Translations under genes and position numbers: made by a program
Notes under the pieces: generated by a model
Told to the model about the DNA's origin: nothing
Database searches by the model: none
Seen by the model: the letters and a program-made list of their open reading frames with translations, nothing else
Origin: Cristatella mucedo
Taxonomy: Eukaryota; Bryozoa; Phylactolaemata; Cristatellidae
Direction of reading: 5' to 3'
Assembly (NCBI GenBank): GCA_009760855.2
Contig: WPIO01000024.1
Location: 2,358,501 to 2,422,500, forward strand
DNA: 64,000 nucleotides
In this document: positions 31,835 to 42,744 of the stretch, piece after piece
Position numbering within the stretch: the first letter of the stretch is position 1
Layout: each line of letters begins with the position of its first letter

Positions 31835-33500
31835 TAATGATCATTATTATACATTTAAATAGCACCATAAGAGAACTCAATCTCTTACTAGGCACTTTAA
31901 ATGTGCTGCAAAAAATGCACGATTTAATAGTTAGTGGTAGCATGCTCAATAAACAACAAGAATAACATGGTTAGGGGTGACATACATAGGGTCAGCGTGC
32001 AAGTATGGTTAGTGGCAGCATGCACAGTGTCTGTACACATAAGCACATATAGAACTAATCACATGGACCCACTAAATGCTGGGATAAATAAATGCGCTTT
32101 AGTTTTCTTTTATATTTTGAACATGAATAGAAGGAATTTAAATAGTGGAATACCATATCAACCCGATTACCGAAGCACAAGAGATAATGGCGGTTCCTGA
32201 TTGGCGGCATATAGGAACCGGATACTTCGTGTGCAAAAGCTATTCAGTCGTACTTTGACTTCCAGGTCATTTGTATACTATGACAATAAATTAGCTAATA
32301 ATAAATTTATATTCAGCATGCAGAAATACACTAATGACAGTTCACGGAAACTAAGCGAATGCTGTGAGGATCTGGTCCAGTTTTAGCTTCATTTTAAAAT
32401 GTCTTCAAGGCAGAGGATGTCGTGACGTCAGTCTGGAGTTCCAGACTTTGGGAGAGTACGTATTAGAGGCACGTCCCCAAAAAAATTTAGGTTGGCTCGA
32501 GGTAAACTAATTGGGTCAGAAGAGCACGTGGTACGATGCATAGCCTGGTGGGGGTATAGTTCTGATAGGTAGGCTACAGCCAGAGAAACTGAAAGGGCCT
32601 GAAAGCGAGTGACATAACCTTGGAGCCGATGTGCTGCTTGGTCGGAAGCCAGTGCAGGTCGGCGAGAAGTGGTATGATGTGTCAATTGCCACTGTCACGA
32701 TAGTCGAGCTTAGCTGCATAGTTTTGGCACCAGCTGTAGGTGATTGATTGCTCCGGCCGATAGACCAACAAGCAGTGACTTACATAAGTCGAGACGGGAT
32801 GCCGAAAGTGCATGGATCAATCTGGATGTAGTATCCCTACCTAATCAAGCCCGAATTTTAGCAAAACTATGTAGCAGCAAGTAGGCAGACTTGACAGTCG
32901 CGGGTGACGCGGTCGTCTGGTGAAAGGTCACCTTGCAAAAGGGCAACTAGATTGCTTGCAGGTGCAACAGGAGATGAGCTCGAAGAACCGACTTTGAACG
33001 TTCAGTTTTCCGATTTCCGAGTTCAGCTTGGTGTGCCCATAACTATTAAGTTAGCTTTATCGTTATTCACTTTGAGAAAGTTTTCTGCCATCCCTGTGAA
33101 TATGTCAGCAATACATGCAGCAAGGGAGTTGTGAGAATTCGACGTGCTGAAGGGCTGGGAGGGATCAAAGCACAGGAACAACTGAGTGTCATCTGCATAG
33201 AAGTGAAAGCCTAGATTGTGCTTAGCGATCACATCGGCAAGAGGTAGAGTATAAACTGTGAAAAGAACCAAACCAAGCACGGAGTCCTGAGGTACACCAC
33301 ACTACAGTGATTCTTCGGATGACCTTTTTCGGTTCACATCAATACTCAGGGGTCTCCCACTGAGATACGACCTGAACCGCTGTAGTGCTGTGCAAGTGGT
33401 GCCCATGCGATGTGACTGGCGCTCGAGAAGGACTTGTCGATCAATAGTATCAAACGCTGCAGAATGATCATGCAAAAGAAAAGCATCATGGCAGCAGCAG
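31835..33500 (-). mobile_element. Old long L2-A LINE copy with internal insertion
   Basis: A minus-strand copy from an AT-rich tail (ATAATGATCATTATTATACA) through the 3' UTR, the C-terminal region (32400-32930) and motif C ([17 protein letters not shown], about 33160-33220). It continues upstream past motif B to the motif A neighbourhood (GTCGATCAATAGTATCAAAC, about 33440). The frame at 33023-33280 ([16 protein letters not shown]) is still open for 85 codons. The copy is interrupted at about 32127-32392 by unrelated DNA. Confidence 0.8.
32127..32392. other. Unidentified insertion in an L2-A copy
   Basis: About 265 bp between TTTATATTTTGAACATG and TTAAAATGTCTTCAAGG interrupts sequence that is continuous in the other L2-A copies. 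AT-rich, no SINE head, no obvious inverted ends. Confidence 0.5.
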
Positions 33501-33820
33501 ATCTATGCATTGTATAATTAGGCCAGTGGGAATAGGGTCTGGAGGACTTGTAGTCCTCTTTGATGAAGAGATGGCGTCGCTACGATATGGTATTTGATAT
33601 GGCGTCACTATGAGCCGCTGCCCTGGCCGCAGCCAGTGGAACGTAGCAGCCGGTCATCGAGGCATCCTTTTCCGAGGGCCAGAACGAAGCAAATGGTCGG
33701 AGAACGGCTCCTACGAGGCACTATTTAGACTTTGGTACCGAGTGAGAGAGTATGACGAGTGTGCGGACCTTAACCAGGTTTCCTGCTAATGCGGACCTCT
33801 TAACTTTGCTCTTATCGCTC
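33501..33820. other. No feature recognised
   Basis: GC-moderate sequence between two LINE copies. No gene recognised. Confidence 0.4.
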
Positions 33821-33821
33821 G

Positions 33822-34335
33822 ACCTACAGAGCAAAGTTCTTACGCTGACCCATAAGGCCCGTCACGGCTTGGCTCCTTCGTACCTAGCTGAACTGCTGCA
33901 TCAGTTCCAGCCTGTTCGCGCCCTCAGGTCCTGTGTGGACAATAAATTAGCTGTCCCATTCCTCCACTTAAAGACAGTTGGCGACAGAAGTTTTAGCTCT
34001 GTAGGACCTAGACTGTGGAAATCGCTTCCACAATTCTTATGCAACGACAACTACTCTCCTACTGCCGGCTATGGCACATCCTTTTCAGCGGTCCTAGCTT
34101 CTACTTCTATTCTACTCACTACCTCAACTGCTCTCCTGACTCGGCTATGCTTCCCACTTTCTCTTTGTTTCGTGAGACGAAGTCTGTTGGCTACCGAATG
34201 CGTACCGAAAGCCGCTTAGGCTGTGAGTTCGCTAAAGCTATACAAAACTCTCCTGCCTAACACCCACGTGGTCTTTATGACTTTGTGGAGTTACAGACGG
34301 AGATACATTACAGTACATTACATTTTTCGCGAGCG
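33822..34335 (+). mobile_element. LINE-B 3' part
   Basis: A C-terminal open frame (33752-34219) contains QSKVLTLTHKARHGLAPSYL, AELLHQFQPVRALRSCVDNK and VGDRSFSSVGPRLWKSLPQF. It is followed by the LINE-B 3' end (CTCTCCTGCCTAACACCCAC, TTTGTGGAGTTACAGACGGA) and the tail ACATTACAGTACATTACA. This is the best preserved LINE-B end here. 5'-truncated at about 33822. Confidence 0.8.
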
Positions 34336-34688
34336 CCGTCCTTAGCGAGAGCTCACTGAGACGCAGCCAGTCGGTGTAGCGTTTTTTCAATGACATTCTC
34401 TGTCGCAGGTCGCCGTAGCTCGCGTATTGTCGACCTAAGGTAGTATAGTCAACCTTTTCCCCGTCTCTTTAAGTTGGAGTGAGCTCGCCAATCACAAGCA
34501 AAAAGCGTGGGTCTACGACGACCTCTGTGCAGCCACTACGGCAAATGTTACTTGATGTGAGGCCTTTCGCTCGAGAAGCTGCGATCGTATGCAGTTGACA
34601 TCTGCGATTTCAAAATGGACAGATCTCGAGGAAGCGAAAGCTTACGGTGATCGGTCTATTTCCGTATATTTGAGATCACGTACAGAGT
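34336..34688. other. No feature recognised
   Basis: GC-balanced non-coding sequence. No gene or repeat recognised. Confidence 0.4.
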
Positions 34689-34689
34689 A

Positions 34690-34752
34690 TTCAATAATAA
34701 TTATATTAGTATATTTGTGTAGCGTCCCAGAAAACTAAATCTCTTTCTATAA
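34690..34752 (-). mobile_element. Older L2-A 3' tip, left half (split by the young copy)
   Basis: AATAATAATTATATTAGTAT ... GTGTAGCGTCCCAGAAAACTAAATCTCTTTCTAT is a decayed L2-A tip that breaks off exactly where the young copy's tail begins. Its continuation (AGACACTTTACATTTGCT) is found at 36446-36463 on the far side of the young copy. Confidence 0.7.
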
Positions 34753-36442
34753 TTATAATAATAATAATAATTCACTTGATAAAGCGCCCTCAGAGAATTT
34801 AATCTCTCTCTAGGCGCTTTACATTTGCTGTAAAGTAAAATGCAATTGAATGGTAAGTAAAATCATGCTTGAAAAACAAACGAAATGAATAACATGGTTA
34901 GGGGTGACATGCACAGGGTCAGCATGCAAATGTGGTTAGTGGCAGCATGCACAGTGTCAGCACGCATAAGCACATCAAGGACGAATCACGGGGACCCACT
35001 AAATGCTTTCCTAAATAGGTGCGTCTTTAGGTTCCTTTTAAATGTGGTCAGGTCAGGGGATGTTCTGACGCAGGTCGGGAGGGAGTTCCAGGCTTTGGGA
35101 GCATATGCACTAAATGCATGGTCTCCAAAGGATTTAAGGTTTGTATGAGGCATTTCTAGACTGTTGGATTCCGAGAAGCGAGTGGTACGATGCTTAGCCC
35201 GATGGGGTAGTATATCTGACAGATAGGCTGGAGCCATAGAATGAAGGGACCTAAAAGTGAGCGACAAAACCTTGAAGTCAATCCGTTGCTTGACTGGTAG
35301 CCAGTGCAGGTCGGCGAGAAGTGGAGTAATGTGGCAACTGCGACGCTCACGACAGACAAGCCTAGCTGCAGAGTTTTGCACAAGCTGCAATCGCCTGATC
35401 GCACATGCTGGTAGGCCAGTGAGCAGTGAGTTGCAGAAGTCGAGACGGGATGTCACGAATGCATGGACCAACTTGGACGTGGTATCTTTATCTAAACAAG
35501 CCCGAATTTTAGCAATGCTATGAAGCTGAAAATAGGCAGATTTGACTGTGGAGCTGATATGGTCGTCTAACGAGAGGTCGCTTTGGAATATGACACCTAG
35601 ATTTCGAGCTGATTCAACTGGAGATTTGCTGGCAGAGCCAATTTTGAGAGTCAGCCTTTCCAATTTCTGAATAACACTAGGTTTGCCCATAACTAGTAAG
35701 TTAGTTTTATCATCGTTAAGTTTTAGAAAATTTGCTGCCATCCATGTGCGGATGTCATCAATGCATGCAGCTAGTGAGTTTTGAGAATTTGAGGTGCTCG
35801 AAGGCTGGGAGGGATGAAAGCAAAGGTACAACTGAGTGTCATCCGCATAGAAGTGAAAGCCTAGATTGTGCTTGGCAATCACATCAGCAAGAGGCAGAGT
35901 ATAAACCGTGAAAAGAACCGGACCTAGTACGGAGCCCTGAGGTACTCCATATTTCAGAGGTACTTCCGATGATCTTTGTCCATTCACGTCAATACTCTGG
36001 AGTCTCCCACTGAGATAGGACCTGAACCACTGCAGAGCAGTGCCAGTGATGCCCAGGCGAGATGAGAGGCGCTCTAGAAGAACTTTGTGATCGATGGTAT
36101 CAAAAGCTGCCGAAAGATCAAGCAAAACAAGCAGAGACACTCTACCCATGTCTGCATTCCTAAGTAGGTCGTTGTATACCCGAAGCAATGCTGACTCTGT
36201 GGAGTGATTAGCTCTAAAGCCAGACTGGAACTTACACGCAAGGTGTAAGGTTTCGATATACGAGTTCAGCTGGTCCGCCACGACCCTTTCGAGTGTCTTT
36301 GATAGGAATGGTAGAAGGGAAACTGGGCGGTAGTTGCTCAAGTTCTCTTGGTCAAGTGTAGCTTTCTTGAGAAGTGGCCTGACTACAGCTTTTTTGAAAG
36401 GTGCTGGGGCATGACCTGAGGCTAATGACACATTAATTATTA
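34753..36442 (-). mobile_element. Youngest L2-A LINE copy, 5'-truncated, about 1.7 kb
   Basis: On the plus strand it begins with the (TAATAA) tail (34753-34779) and the stem-loop 3' end (CACTTGATAAAGCGCCCTCA ... TCTAGGCGCTTTACATTTGC). The 3' UTR follows, then an RT coding region open for 487 codons, with 5' truncation near 36440. Flanks TATAATTAT / ATTATTATAG suggest an AT-rich target duplication but overlap the tail. Very high similarity to the copies at 6-7 kb, 43.5-44.2 kb and 59.2-60.4 kb points to recent activity of the family. Confidence 0.9.
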
Positions 36443-36449
36443 TAGACAC
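34986..36449 (-). CDS. Reverse transcriptase domain of L2-A ORF2 (5'-truncated)
   Basis: A 487-codon open frame from residue-level start [22 protein letters not shown] motifs in order: fingers ([19 protein letters not shown], about residues 40-58), [13 protein letters not shown], motif [17 protein letters not shown] (about 105-120), SYLSGRLQS, motif [15 protein letters not shown] (about 162-175), motif [13 protein letters not shown] (about 192-203, catalytic Asp-Asp intact), [13 protein letters not shown] and [16 protein letters not shown]. The L2/CR1-type C-terminal block then runs to [14 protein letters not shown]. The endonuclease and ORF1 are absent. The ATG start lies in the flank or truncation junction, so the initiation codon is fortuitous. 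Confidence 0.92.
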   Translation of the reverse strand: MSIIINVSLASGHAPAPFKKAVVRPLLKKATLDQENLSNYRPVSLLPFLSKTLERVVADQLNSYIETLHLACKFQSGFRANHSTESALLRVYNDLLRNADMGRVSLLVLLDLSAAFDTIDHKVLLERLSSRLGITGTALQWFRSYLSGRLQSIDVNGQRSSEVPLKYGVPQGSVLGPVLFTVYTLPLADVIAKHNLGFHFYADDTQLYLCFHPSQPSSTSNSQNSLAACIDDIRTWMAANFLKLNDDKTNLLVMGKPSVIQKLERLTLKIGSASKSPVESARNLGVIFQSDLSLDDHISSTVKSAYFQLHSIAKIRACLDKDTTSKLVHAFVTSRLDFCNSLLTGLPACAIRRLQLVQNSAARLVCRERRSCHITPLLADLHWLPVKQRIDFKVLSLTFRSLHSMAPAYLSDILPHRAKHRTTRFSESNSLEMPHTNLKSFGDHAFSAYAPKAWNSLPTCVRTSPDLTTFKRNLKTHLFRKAFSGSP

Positions 36450-36465
36450 TTTACATTTGCTATTT
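36446..36465 (-). mobile_element. Older L2-A 3' tip, right half
   Basis: AGACACTTTACATTTGCT continues the tip interrupted at 34752. Together they reconstitute the usual CTCTTTCTAGGCACTTTACA order. Confidence 0.6.
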
Positions 36466-37165
36466 CATTTATTGACGAGATCTTTAACTTTATTGATAGC
36501 ATCCCTCATTTTATGGTGCAGACCTAGAGATAGTGATCACTCGTTCTCGTCGAGAAGGATTGCCGGCGGATCGCATCTAGGTAACGTGAGGACCAATAGG
36601 TTTCTTAGCTCTTGAACGGGATCTCCAGCGATTGCCCGTTCGAGGCATTGGCTACTGTTTAGTAGTTCTAATTCCAGCTACAAAATGCATAAGTGAAAAC
36701 TGGCAGCACGCTTGGTAGGTTTAAACGAAATAACGGGACATCATTCGCACGTCCCCATAGGCTCCCGTGTGGCGGTGTTAAGTGTGTGCTCAATAGGCTC
36801 AAGAGCAGACAATTTGGTAATTTATTTATTGAATGAATAACAAACTTCTAAGCTTCTTGCTTTCTACGATCGGTATTCGTAGAATCGAAGATAGAGACTT
36901 GCATCTAATCGCATTTGTATTATCCTTCCTTACTAGCTTACTTACCCATTTTAAACACTAGGTGGACTTAATTACTCAGTGTTATTGTTTTCTCTAGCTT
37001 ACACACTACATCGCTCGTTAGTAGGAATTGCCACCGACAAAGGCAACTGCAGCTGTAACTTCTCCAGCAAAAGAAAACCAATTAGTGCCCAACTCTTCTG
37101 AATTAGAGCATACTGCGATAGAGGAATGTTGTCGGCAGACAATTTTATTTCAAAGAAATAAATAA
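36466..37165. other. No feature recognised
   Basis: Non-coding sequence without a recognised gene or repeat. Confidence 0.4.
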
Positions 37166-37167
37166 AT

Positions 37168-37330
37168 ATCAGCCGATTTAAGTACCTCATTTGTATAGCG
37201 GCAGAAGAGCCTTATCGGCGATTACCACCGCTTGTAGTTGGCAATAAAGAACCGCCAACTGCAGAATTTGAACCCACGACCTCGATCGTAAGAAGCGAGC
37301 ACCTTACCTTCTGGGCTATGACGGCCCCTT
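37168..37330 (-). mobile_element. SINE-1
   Basis: On the minus strand GGGGCCGTCATAGCCCAGAA (A box TAGCCCAGAAGG) and the B box GGTTCAAATTC. The body has GCGGTGGTAATCGCCGATAA and the tail CTCTTCTGCCGCTATACAAA then TGAGGTACTTAAATCGGCTG. Confidence 0.85.
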
Positions 37331-37495
37331 CTTGGATGCGGCTGAAGCAGATACGACGGCTACTAGCTATGTCGCTATTAGAGTAATTGAAAATATGAGA
37401 GGAACTGAAGCGTCGACGCCATCGTATGCTAATATTTGCTGCTAATTATACTTGAGGTACGTCTGTAAGGTTGTTGTGTAAGTTATAGTAGTTAA

Positions 37496-38125
37496 TAATA
37501 ATAAGTCACACGAATAGCACCCCAAGAGAACCAGGTCTTTATCCAGACTCCGAAAACGAAGCTATAACCAAGGACTGATGACTTGCAAGGTGTCGTACTT
37601 AGACAAGCCCGCAAAAGCACGAACGTGTCATACTTGGAGCAACATGCAATGGCTTGCACGAAGACGGGGCCAGTGGTGAGTAGAACCCTTGTTCAGTAGC
37701 GTGCACGGAATTGCGAACGAGTAAGCACGCAAAGCACGTGGCAGAAGGAAAAGACAAGTTCACGGGAATCCGTGGAAAGCGGAGCGGAGCGAATGCTTCT
37801 CGAAGTGCCTCTAGCAGGGAATTTTCTGACGAAAAGTCAACGCAGGCAGTGACAGAAGCCAGAAGCGAATTCCAGACTTTTGATGCATACAAACTGAAGC
37901 TCCGACTCGTAAAATATTTCCATTTAGAGCGAGGAACGGTGAGACGACTGGCAGCAGAGGAGCGGTTGGTTCAAGAGCACGCTGGAGAGATCGGATAGGT
38001 CAATGCTAGTGCAAGGGAGTGGAGCGACCGGAAGAGCAAAGAGAGGCTCGTGCTCAGTCTGAAGAGGTGCGATACAACAGCTACGCCTCGCTGGCGAAAG
38101 ATTAGACGAGCTGCTTAGATGGGTG
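37496..38125 (-). mobile_element. LINE-C 3' fragment
   Basis: Starts AATAATAAGTCACACGAATA and GCACCCCAAGAGAACC on the plus strand, then CTTAGACAAGCCCGCAAAAG and GTGCACGGAATTGCGAACGA. It shares these phrases with the copies at 42.47 kb and 56.32 kb. Minus-strand frames 37599-37892 and 37924-38214 show VWNSL- and KQFIDF-like LINE C-terminal remnants. A third LINE family, related in layout to L2-A but with a different 3' UTR. Confidence 0.55.
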
Positions 38126-38129
38126 CTAC

Positions 38130-38748
38130 TGCTAGCTAAGCACGTCTGTTGTGAGCGTCGCAGTTGCCACGTTACACCAATTCTCGCCGACTGGCTCCCA
38201 ATCAAGCAGTTCATCGACTTTTGACATTTGACTTTTGAAGTTCTTTTACTGTCTTTTAGGTTCCTTCATTCTTTGGCTCTAGCCTACCTATCAGCCTATC
38301 AGATCTGCTCCCTCTTCAGCCTTATCATCGTACCACCCATTTTTCTTAATCAAGTCGTTTAGCTAGACCTCGTACGAACCTCAAATCCTTTGGTGTGAAT
38401 GCTCCTATAGCCTGGAACTCCCTTTCTACTGACGCTACGATATCCCCCGACTTGACGACATTTAAAAAGGACCTAAAAACGCATATTTTTGACAGTGTTT
38501 AGTGGATCCATTCGATTAATCTTTTGAGTGCTTATGAGTGCTGCCACTGTGCATGCTGCCACTAACCACCTTTGCATGTCGACCCTGTGAGTGTCACATC
38601 TAACCATGTTATGCTTGTTGACATTAAACGTGCTACCTCTAACCATTCGATCGCGCTTTCTTTACAGCACTTATTACGTTCCTAGAAAGAGATTGAGTCA
38701 TCTGATGGCGCTATACAAATATATAATTACTACTATTAATATTTTTTT
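38130..38748 (+). mobile_element. L2-A LINE relic
   Basis: A diverged plus-strand copy: GTGAGCGTCGCAGTTGCCAC, CCAATCAAGCAGTTCATCGA, TAGCCTGGAACTCCC and GACTTGACGACATTTAAAAA. The L2-A 3' UTR follows (GTGCATGCTGCCACTAACCA) and a decayed tip ending ACTACTATTAATATTTTTTT. Confidence 0.7.
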
Positions 38749-38749
38749 T

Positions 38750-39785
38750 ATTAATATCAGTAGTTGCAATCGATTGATGGCGCGAGAGCGGAGTTCTGAA
38801 TCAAGTAACTGCAGTAATCTAGACAATTTAACAATCACAAGAACTAGTTTCGCTGTCGTTTCCTTATCTAAGCAGGCATTAATTTTGGCGATATTCCTCA
38901 TCGAAAAGTAGGTCGACTTGACAGTAAATGAATGAGCAACTTTTTTAGCGACTGGTCGTTATTGAACGGCACGTCCAGATTTCCAGATACCGGCAGACTT
39001 CATGAAAGTGTTGATAGATGAAACGATCTTGAACGTGGGAGTCATTAAACTTTAGGGTGACGAAGGGATTGCTCGTAGCTATTAGTTGGTCATGTCGTCG
39101 CCAACCGTCAGGAAGTAAATTCCCTACCAATTAAGAATGCCATTGATGGCGGCTGCAAAGCCGGCAAGCGAGTATGGTGGAGTGCAAGGCTAAGAAGATC
39201 AAAGTGTGAACAGAACAAAGTCTTATCGGCTTAGAATTAAAAGCCGAGAAAGTTCGTGACACCGATATCGGCCAGCGAGAGAGGATAGATAGGGAAACGA
39301 AGGAAGCATAAGACCAAACTTCGATGTCCACCTCAATCAGCATTTTTCAGAAGGCCATCTTACACTCGCAGCACAACATTCTTTGTAGAATGGTTAGCTC
39401 TAAATCCTGATAGGAATTTTCTAGCAAGATCCGATGAACTGATATCATCGTTTGAGCCGCGATGGCTCACTAGGTAAGGCGGCTGCTTTCTACGATCTCG
39501 GCCCCGAGGTCGTGGGCTCAAATCCTGTGGTGGGCGATCCTGTATCGCTGCTGCAAGCGGTGGCGATAGCCGCAAAAGGCTCTTCTGTCGCTATATAAAA
39601 GAGGCTTTTGAATCAACTAGTATTTTTACCCTTTAGTTGCTTAGTTAACACTTGTTCAAGTGTCTTGCATAAGAATGACAGCTGGGCGAAAGGACCAAAG
39701 TTACTCAGGCTCACACGATCTAGCGTCAGCTTCTTAATACAAGGCCTGGTAACAGCTTTTTTCAGAGGGGCTGAGAATCTTTAGA
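38750..39785 (-). mobile_element. Old L2-A LINE relic, split by SINE-1
   Basis: Minus-strand pieces: AKINACLDKETTAKLV (about 38840-38895), the region matching NLGV...DDH (38940-39120) and [18 protein letters not shown] (about 39360-39415). After a SINE-1, FAQLSFLCKTLEQVLTKQL-like fingers sequence appears at 39640-39700 and LKKAVTRPCIKKLTLDRV at 39710-39770. Heavily decayed. Confidence 0.65.
39445..39635 (+). mobile_element. SINE-1 inserted in L2-A
   Basis: GAGCCGCGATGGCTCACTAG carries an A box one base from consensus, and GTGGGCTCAAATCC the B box. The body (GCTGCAAGCGGTGGCGATAG) and the tail CTATATAAAAGAGGCTTTTG then AATCAACTAGTATTTTTA follow. It interrupts an older L2-A copy. Confidence 0.85.
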
Positions 39786-39789
39786 TAAC

Positions 39790-40839
39790 CTAGGATATAT
39801 TTAGAATATTTGTTTTGATAGGTAGCAATAGGTGTATGCACCTCATATAGGAGATCTGTTGGGACACAGTCGAGAAGACTAGCGGTCTCTTCAGCACAAA
39901 TGTTAATACAGAGGAGAAGATGCTGTTGACAGATCTTTGCTATGACCGGCTAAACAAGTCGTAGAAAGTAAGCTACTCCTTCAATGCTACCATTGCGCTA
40001 CTAATTAGTTGCTAACGTGAATGGTTTGTTGATGCTTGCGTACTTCCTTTGCAAAGGTCGTTAATGTGCGTAGTTTACATGCACTCTTAAACTGGTTCAT
40101 AACATTAATGCATGCATTGGCGTTTATTCCTTAACGTAAAATTCAGCGCTCTTGATTTCTACAAGTCGTCAACACCTAACGTTTAATCAATACGCATCCG
40201 TACATAACGCTCATTCGTGTGTTTGTGTGTGGGCTGCTTGCGCTCGTGCCACTCGACCGAGTGGGAATGCTTTTTCCCGAGCCAGTCCTTTGGACAGAGG
40301 TTCGAACTGGGACAGTCGGCGATAATCTGCCGGTCGGTAAGTTGCTGCAGATGAGCCTTCTCTGCAGCGATATGCGTATGTGCACGGTCTTTAATTTATT
40401 GTCAAGTTAAATATCGAGTAGCCGTGATTTTTCATGGGTGCCCCACGCTTGCAACCGTCCAGCCAACAAGTGAGAAGTAGATCATGGTTTCTGAAGCCAC
40501 GGTTTTCTCAACACAGAAGCGCTTCCGGTGCGAATGTCACCCGAAATGTGTGAGCAGCTGGTGGCTCAGCGGTCATTCTCGGGCATCTAGCACTCGTCTG
40601 CCAAAACTTCACGTCAACCCTGGAATTTAAGGTCAACTACGTGTGTAGCGCGAAAGAAACGAGCTTTTTTATATCAAGTAGGACGGCCGCATGCAGTGAT
40701 TACTTGCTCGCCGTGCAATAGAGCGAATGAAAAGACATAGTTAGAACTATTCTTCGAAACGCCTGTGAACAAGGCAGGGAACCATCGGCTGAAATTGCCG
40801 ATTGGCCACGTTGCAAATCTAGAACTTTACTACGAAACA

Positions 40840-40840
<1 letters not shown>
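39790..40840. other. No feature recognised
   Basis: Non-coding sequence. Open frames near 40.2-40.4 kb on both strands have no recognisable domain. Confidence 0.4.

Positions 40841-40841
<1 letters not shown>

Positions 40842-40919
<78 letters not shown>
40842..40919. repeat. (GA)n microsatellite
   Basis: Pure GA repeat of about 78 bp. Confidence 0.97.
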
Positions 40920-40920
<1 letters not shown>

Positions 40921-41184
40921 CAGCTAGCACAGGCACATGTCTGATTGCACATGTCTGATAGGTAGAATAATATTTCTCGAATGGATGATAATAATTGACC
41001 ACGATATGCGTATCGCCATATTTGAGTCATGCGCTTAATAATCTTTCTTACATTTAAGTGCTTTCAATCATTGCAAATGCAAATTTGATAATGTTGCCAC
41101 CAAAAACAATATAAAAAATGTATCCATCCTTGCCCGAATGATTATCTGATTCAAGGGAAGGGATTGTCACCTTACACGGTGCAT

Positions 41185-41415
41185 GCAATCAATTTGCTCT
41201 CGTTACCGCCACACAACGTTTGGCATTGATATTCCTTCTTTGCATGCACGCGAAGAGAATGCAGTCGATCAACTCCCGTTACCTTCACACTGATGCGTGC
41301 AGTCGATTGGCTATCACTACCGACATACTATGCATGCAACCGATTCTCCCTCCGTACCTGCATACTATGCCTACAATCGATTCTCCCTCCATACCTGCAC
41401 ACGGTGCATGTAATA
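41185..41415. repeat. Degenerate minisatellite, period about 38 bp
   Basis: Successive units built on TGCATGCAATCGATT, then CTCCCTCCRTACC, then TGCATACTA. The last two units (41330-41410) are the most regular, while earlier ones have drifted (TTTGCTCTCGTTACCGCC, GGCTATCACTACCGACATAC). Confidence 0.7.
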
Positions 41416-41419
41416 GACC

Positions 41420-42125
41420 GCCAGGAAGGTAGGCATAGTGCAATTTACAAAATATATCAGCTTACAGTGACGCTGTAAGCTGTGCTCCAACTGACGTTCT
41501 AGCCTCCGTATACGAGATCCAATTATTTCGCCCCTCTGTGTCTTTTTTGTTTTAAGACTCAGGCACCGGATTGTGTGATTGTATGGCCCTGGCATGGTCT
41601 TTGTTACAAACATTTCGTAGCTATTCAAATCATTCACAGCGTACAATGTAGGCCGCAGTGATACTGTGTACGTAGCACTTTTGCACTCAGGTATTTGAGG
41701 CCGAAAGTGTCGGTGAGTTCGGTATCAGCCTGTCTGTCTGCAAAATTGCCAAATTCTAAGGTACAAATGCAAGAGAAGAGACTATGAATCTATAGGTTCT
41801 GCGTAAATTGATCGATTTAGTGCATACTTACAGAAAATAAATATGGACAGCATGCATCCAGACAACATAAACACAGCCAGCACGCACACAGACAGTACGC
41901 CGTCAGAGAAGTTCTACTGGTGTATCACGGCGGAGCCAAGTGAAGTAGCCGCTATATGATCGATTTGCACAGCACCTCCATCATGGAAAGCTTGGCCATT
42001 CGGGGCAATCAGTTTCCCGGGTTCTGGCTGATTCTGTCCGTTAACCCTTCATTTCGACAGCCTACGTATCGGCTCTGGATGTTGCGACCGCGACCCGGAT
42101 GAACGGTTTTCGTCCGACCATCGAA
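41420..42125. other. No feature recognised
   Basis: Non-coding sequence. No gene or repeat recognised. Confidence 0.4.
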
Positions 42126-42129
42126 AATC

Positions 42130-42438
42130 TCATCCCATTGTGAACCCCAACGTTTTGTTGCCAGTCCATTCAGGAGCCTTAAAAGCGATTTAAAAAGCAC
42201 GCGTTTGGATAATCCCTGTCCTGTGGACGTCAAGACATGTTGGCAAGACGAGATTTAAAAAAGAGCCCAAAAAATTCCCCTATTCCTCAGCCTTTGCTCT
42301 GTCCTTGTGCATTATCCATCGCGCTGACACTATGCACGTTATCAAAACCAACTTGTATGCTTTATTTCCAGATTTAAAGTGCCGAGAAAGAGATTCAGTT
42401 TTCCGATTATACAAATGTCTTATTATTATTATTATGTT
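42130..42438 (+). mobile_element. L2-A LINE 3' relic
   Basis: Ends of the coding region and 3' UTR (AAAGAGCCCAAAAAATTCCC, GCGCTGACACTATGCACG). A decayed tip (AAAGTGCCGAGAAAGAGATTCAG) and a tail TTATTATTATTATTATG. Confidence 0.65.
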
Positions 42439-42454
42439 TACGCGTGTATTAATT

Positions 42455-42740
42455 TGTATGCAATAAAGAATTAGCAATAAGTCGTCAGGATAGCGCCGTA
42501 AGAGAACCAAATCTATATACGGATGCTTTATAAATCTAACAACGTGCATTGATCATACAAAGCACGAAAGCCTCACAGGAGCAAAAAAGACACAAGCTTA
42601 CAGGTGTGAAGTGAAAGCTGAGCGGAGCAGGTGCACGTCATTTGCAAGCCATCTAGCTCCACTTGCTACAGATAGAGTGCAATGGTCGGTGGCAAGGAGC
42701 CCTAAGCGACTATCAAAAACATCTGTATTTCTGCGAAAAC
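42455..42740 (-). mobile_element. LINE-C 3' relic
   Basis: GGATAGCGCCGTAAGAGAAC, GGATGCTTTATAAATC and AAAGCACGAAAGCCTCACAG correspond to the LINE-C copies at 37.5 kb and 56.3 kb. Confidence 0.5.
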
Positions 42741-42744
42741 ATCT

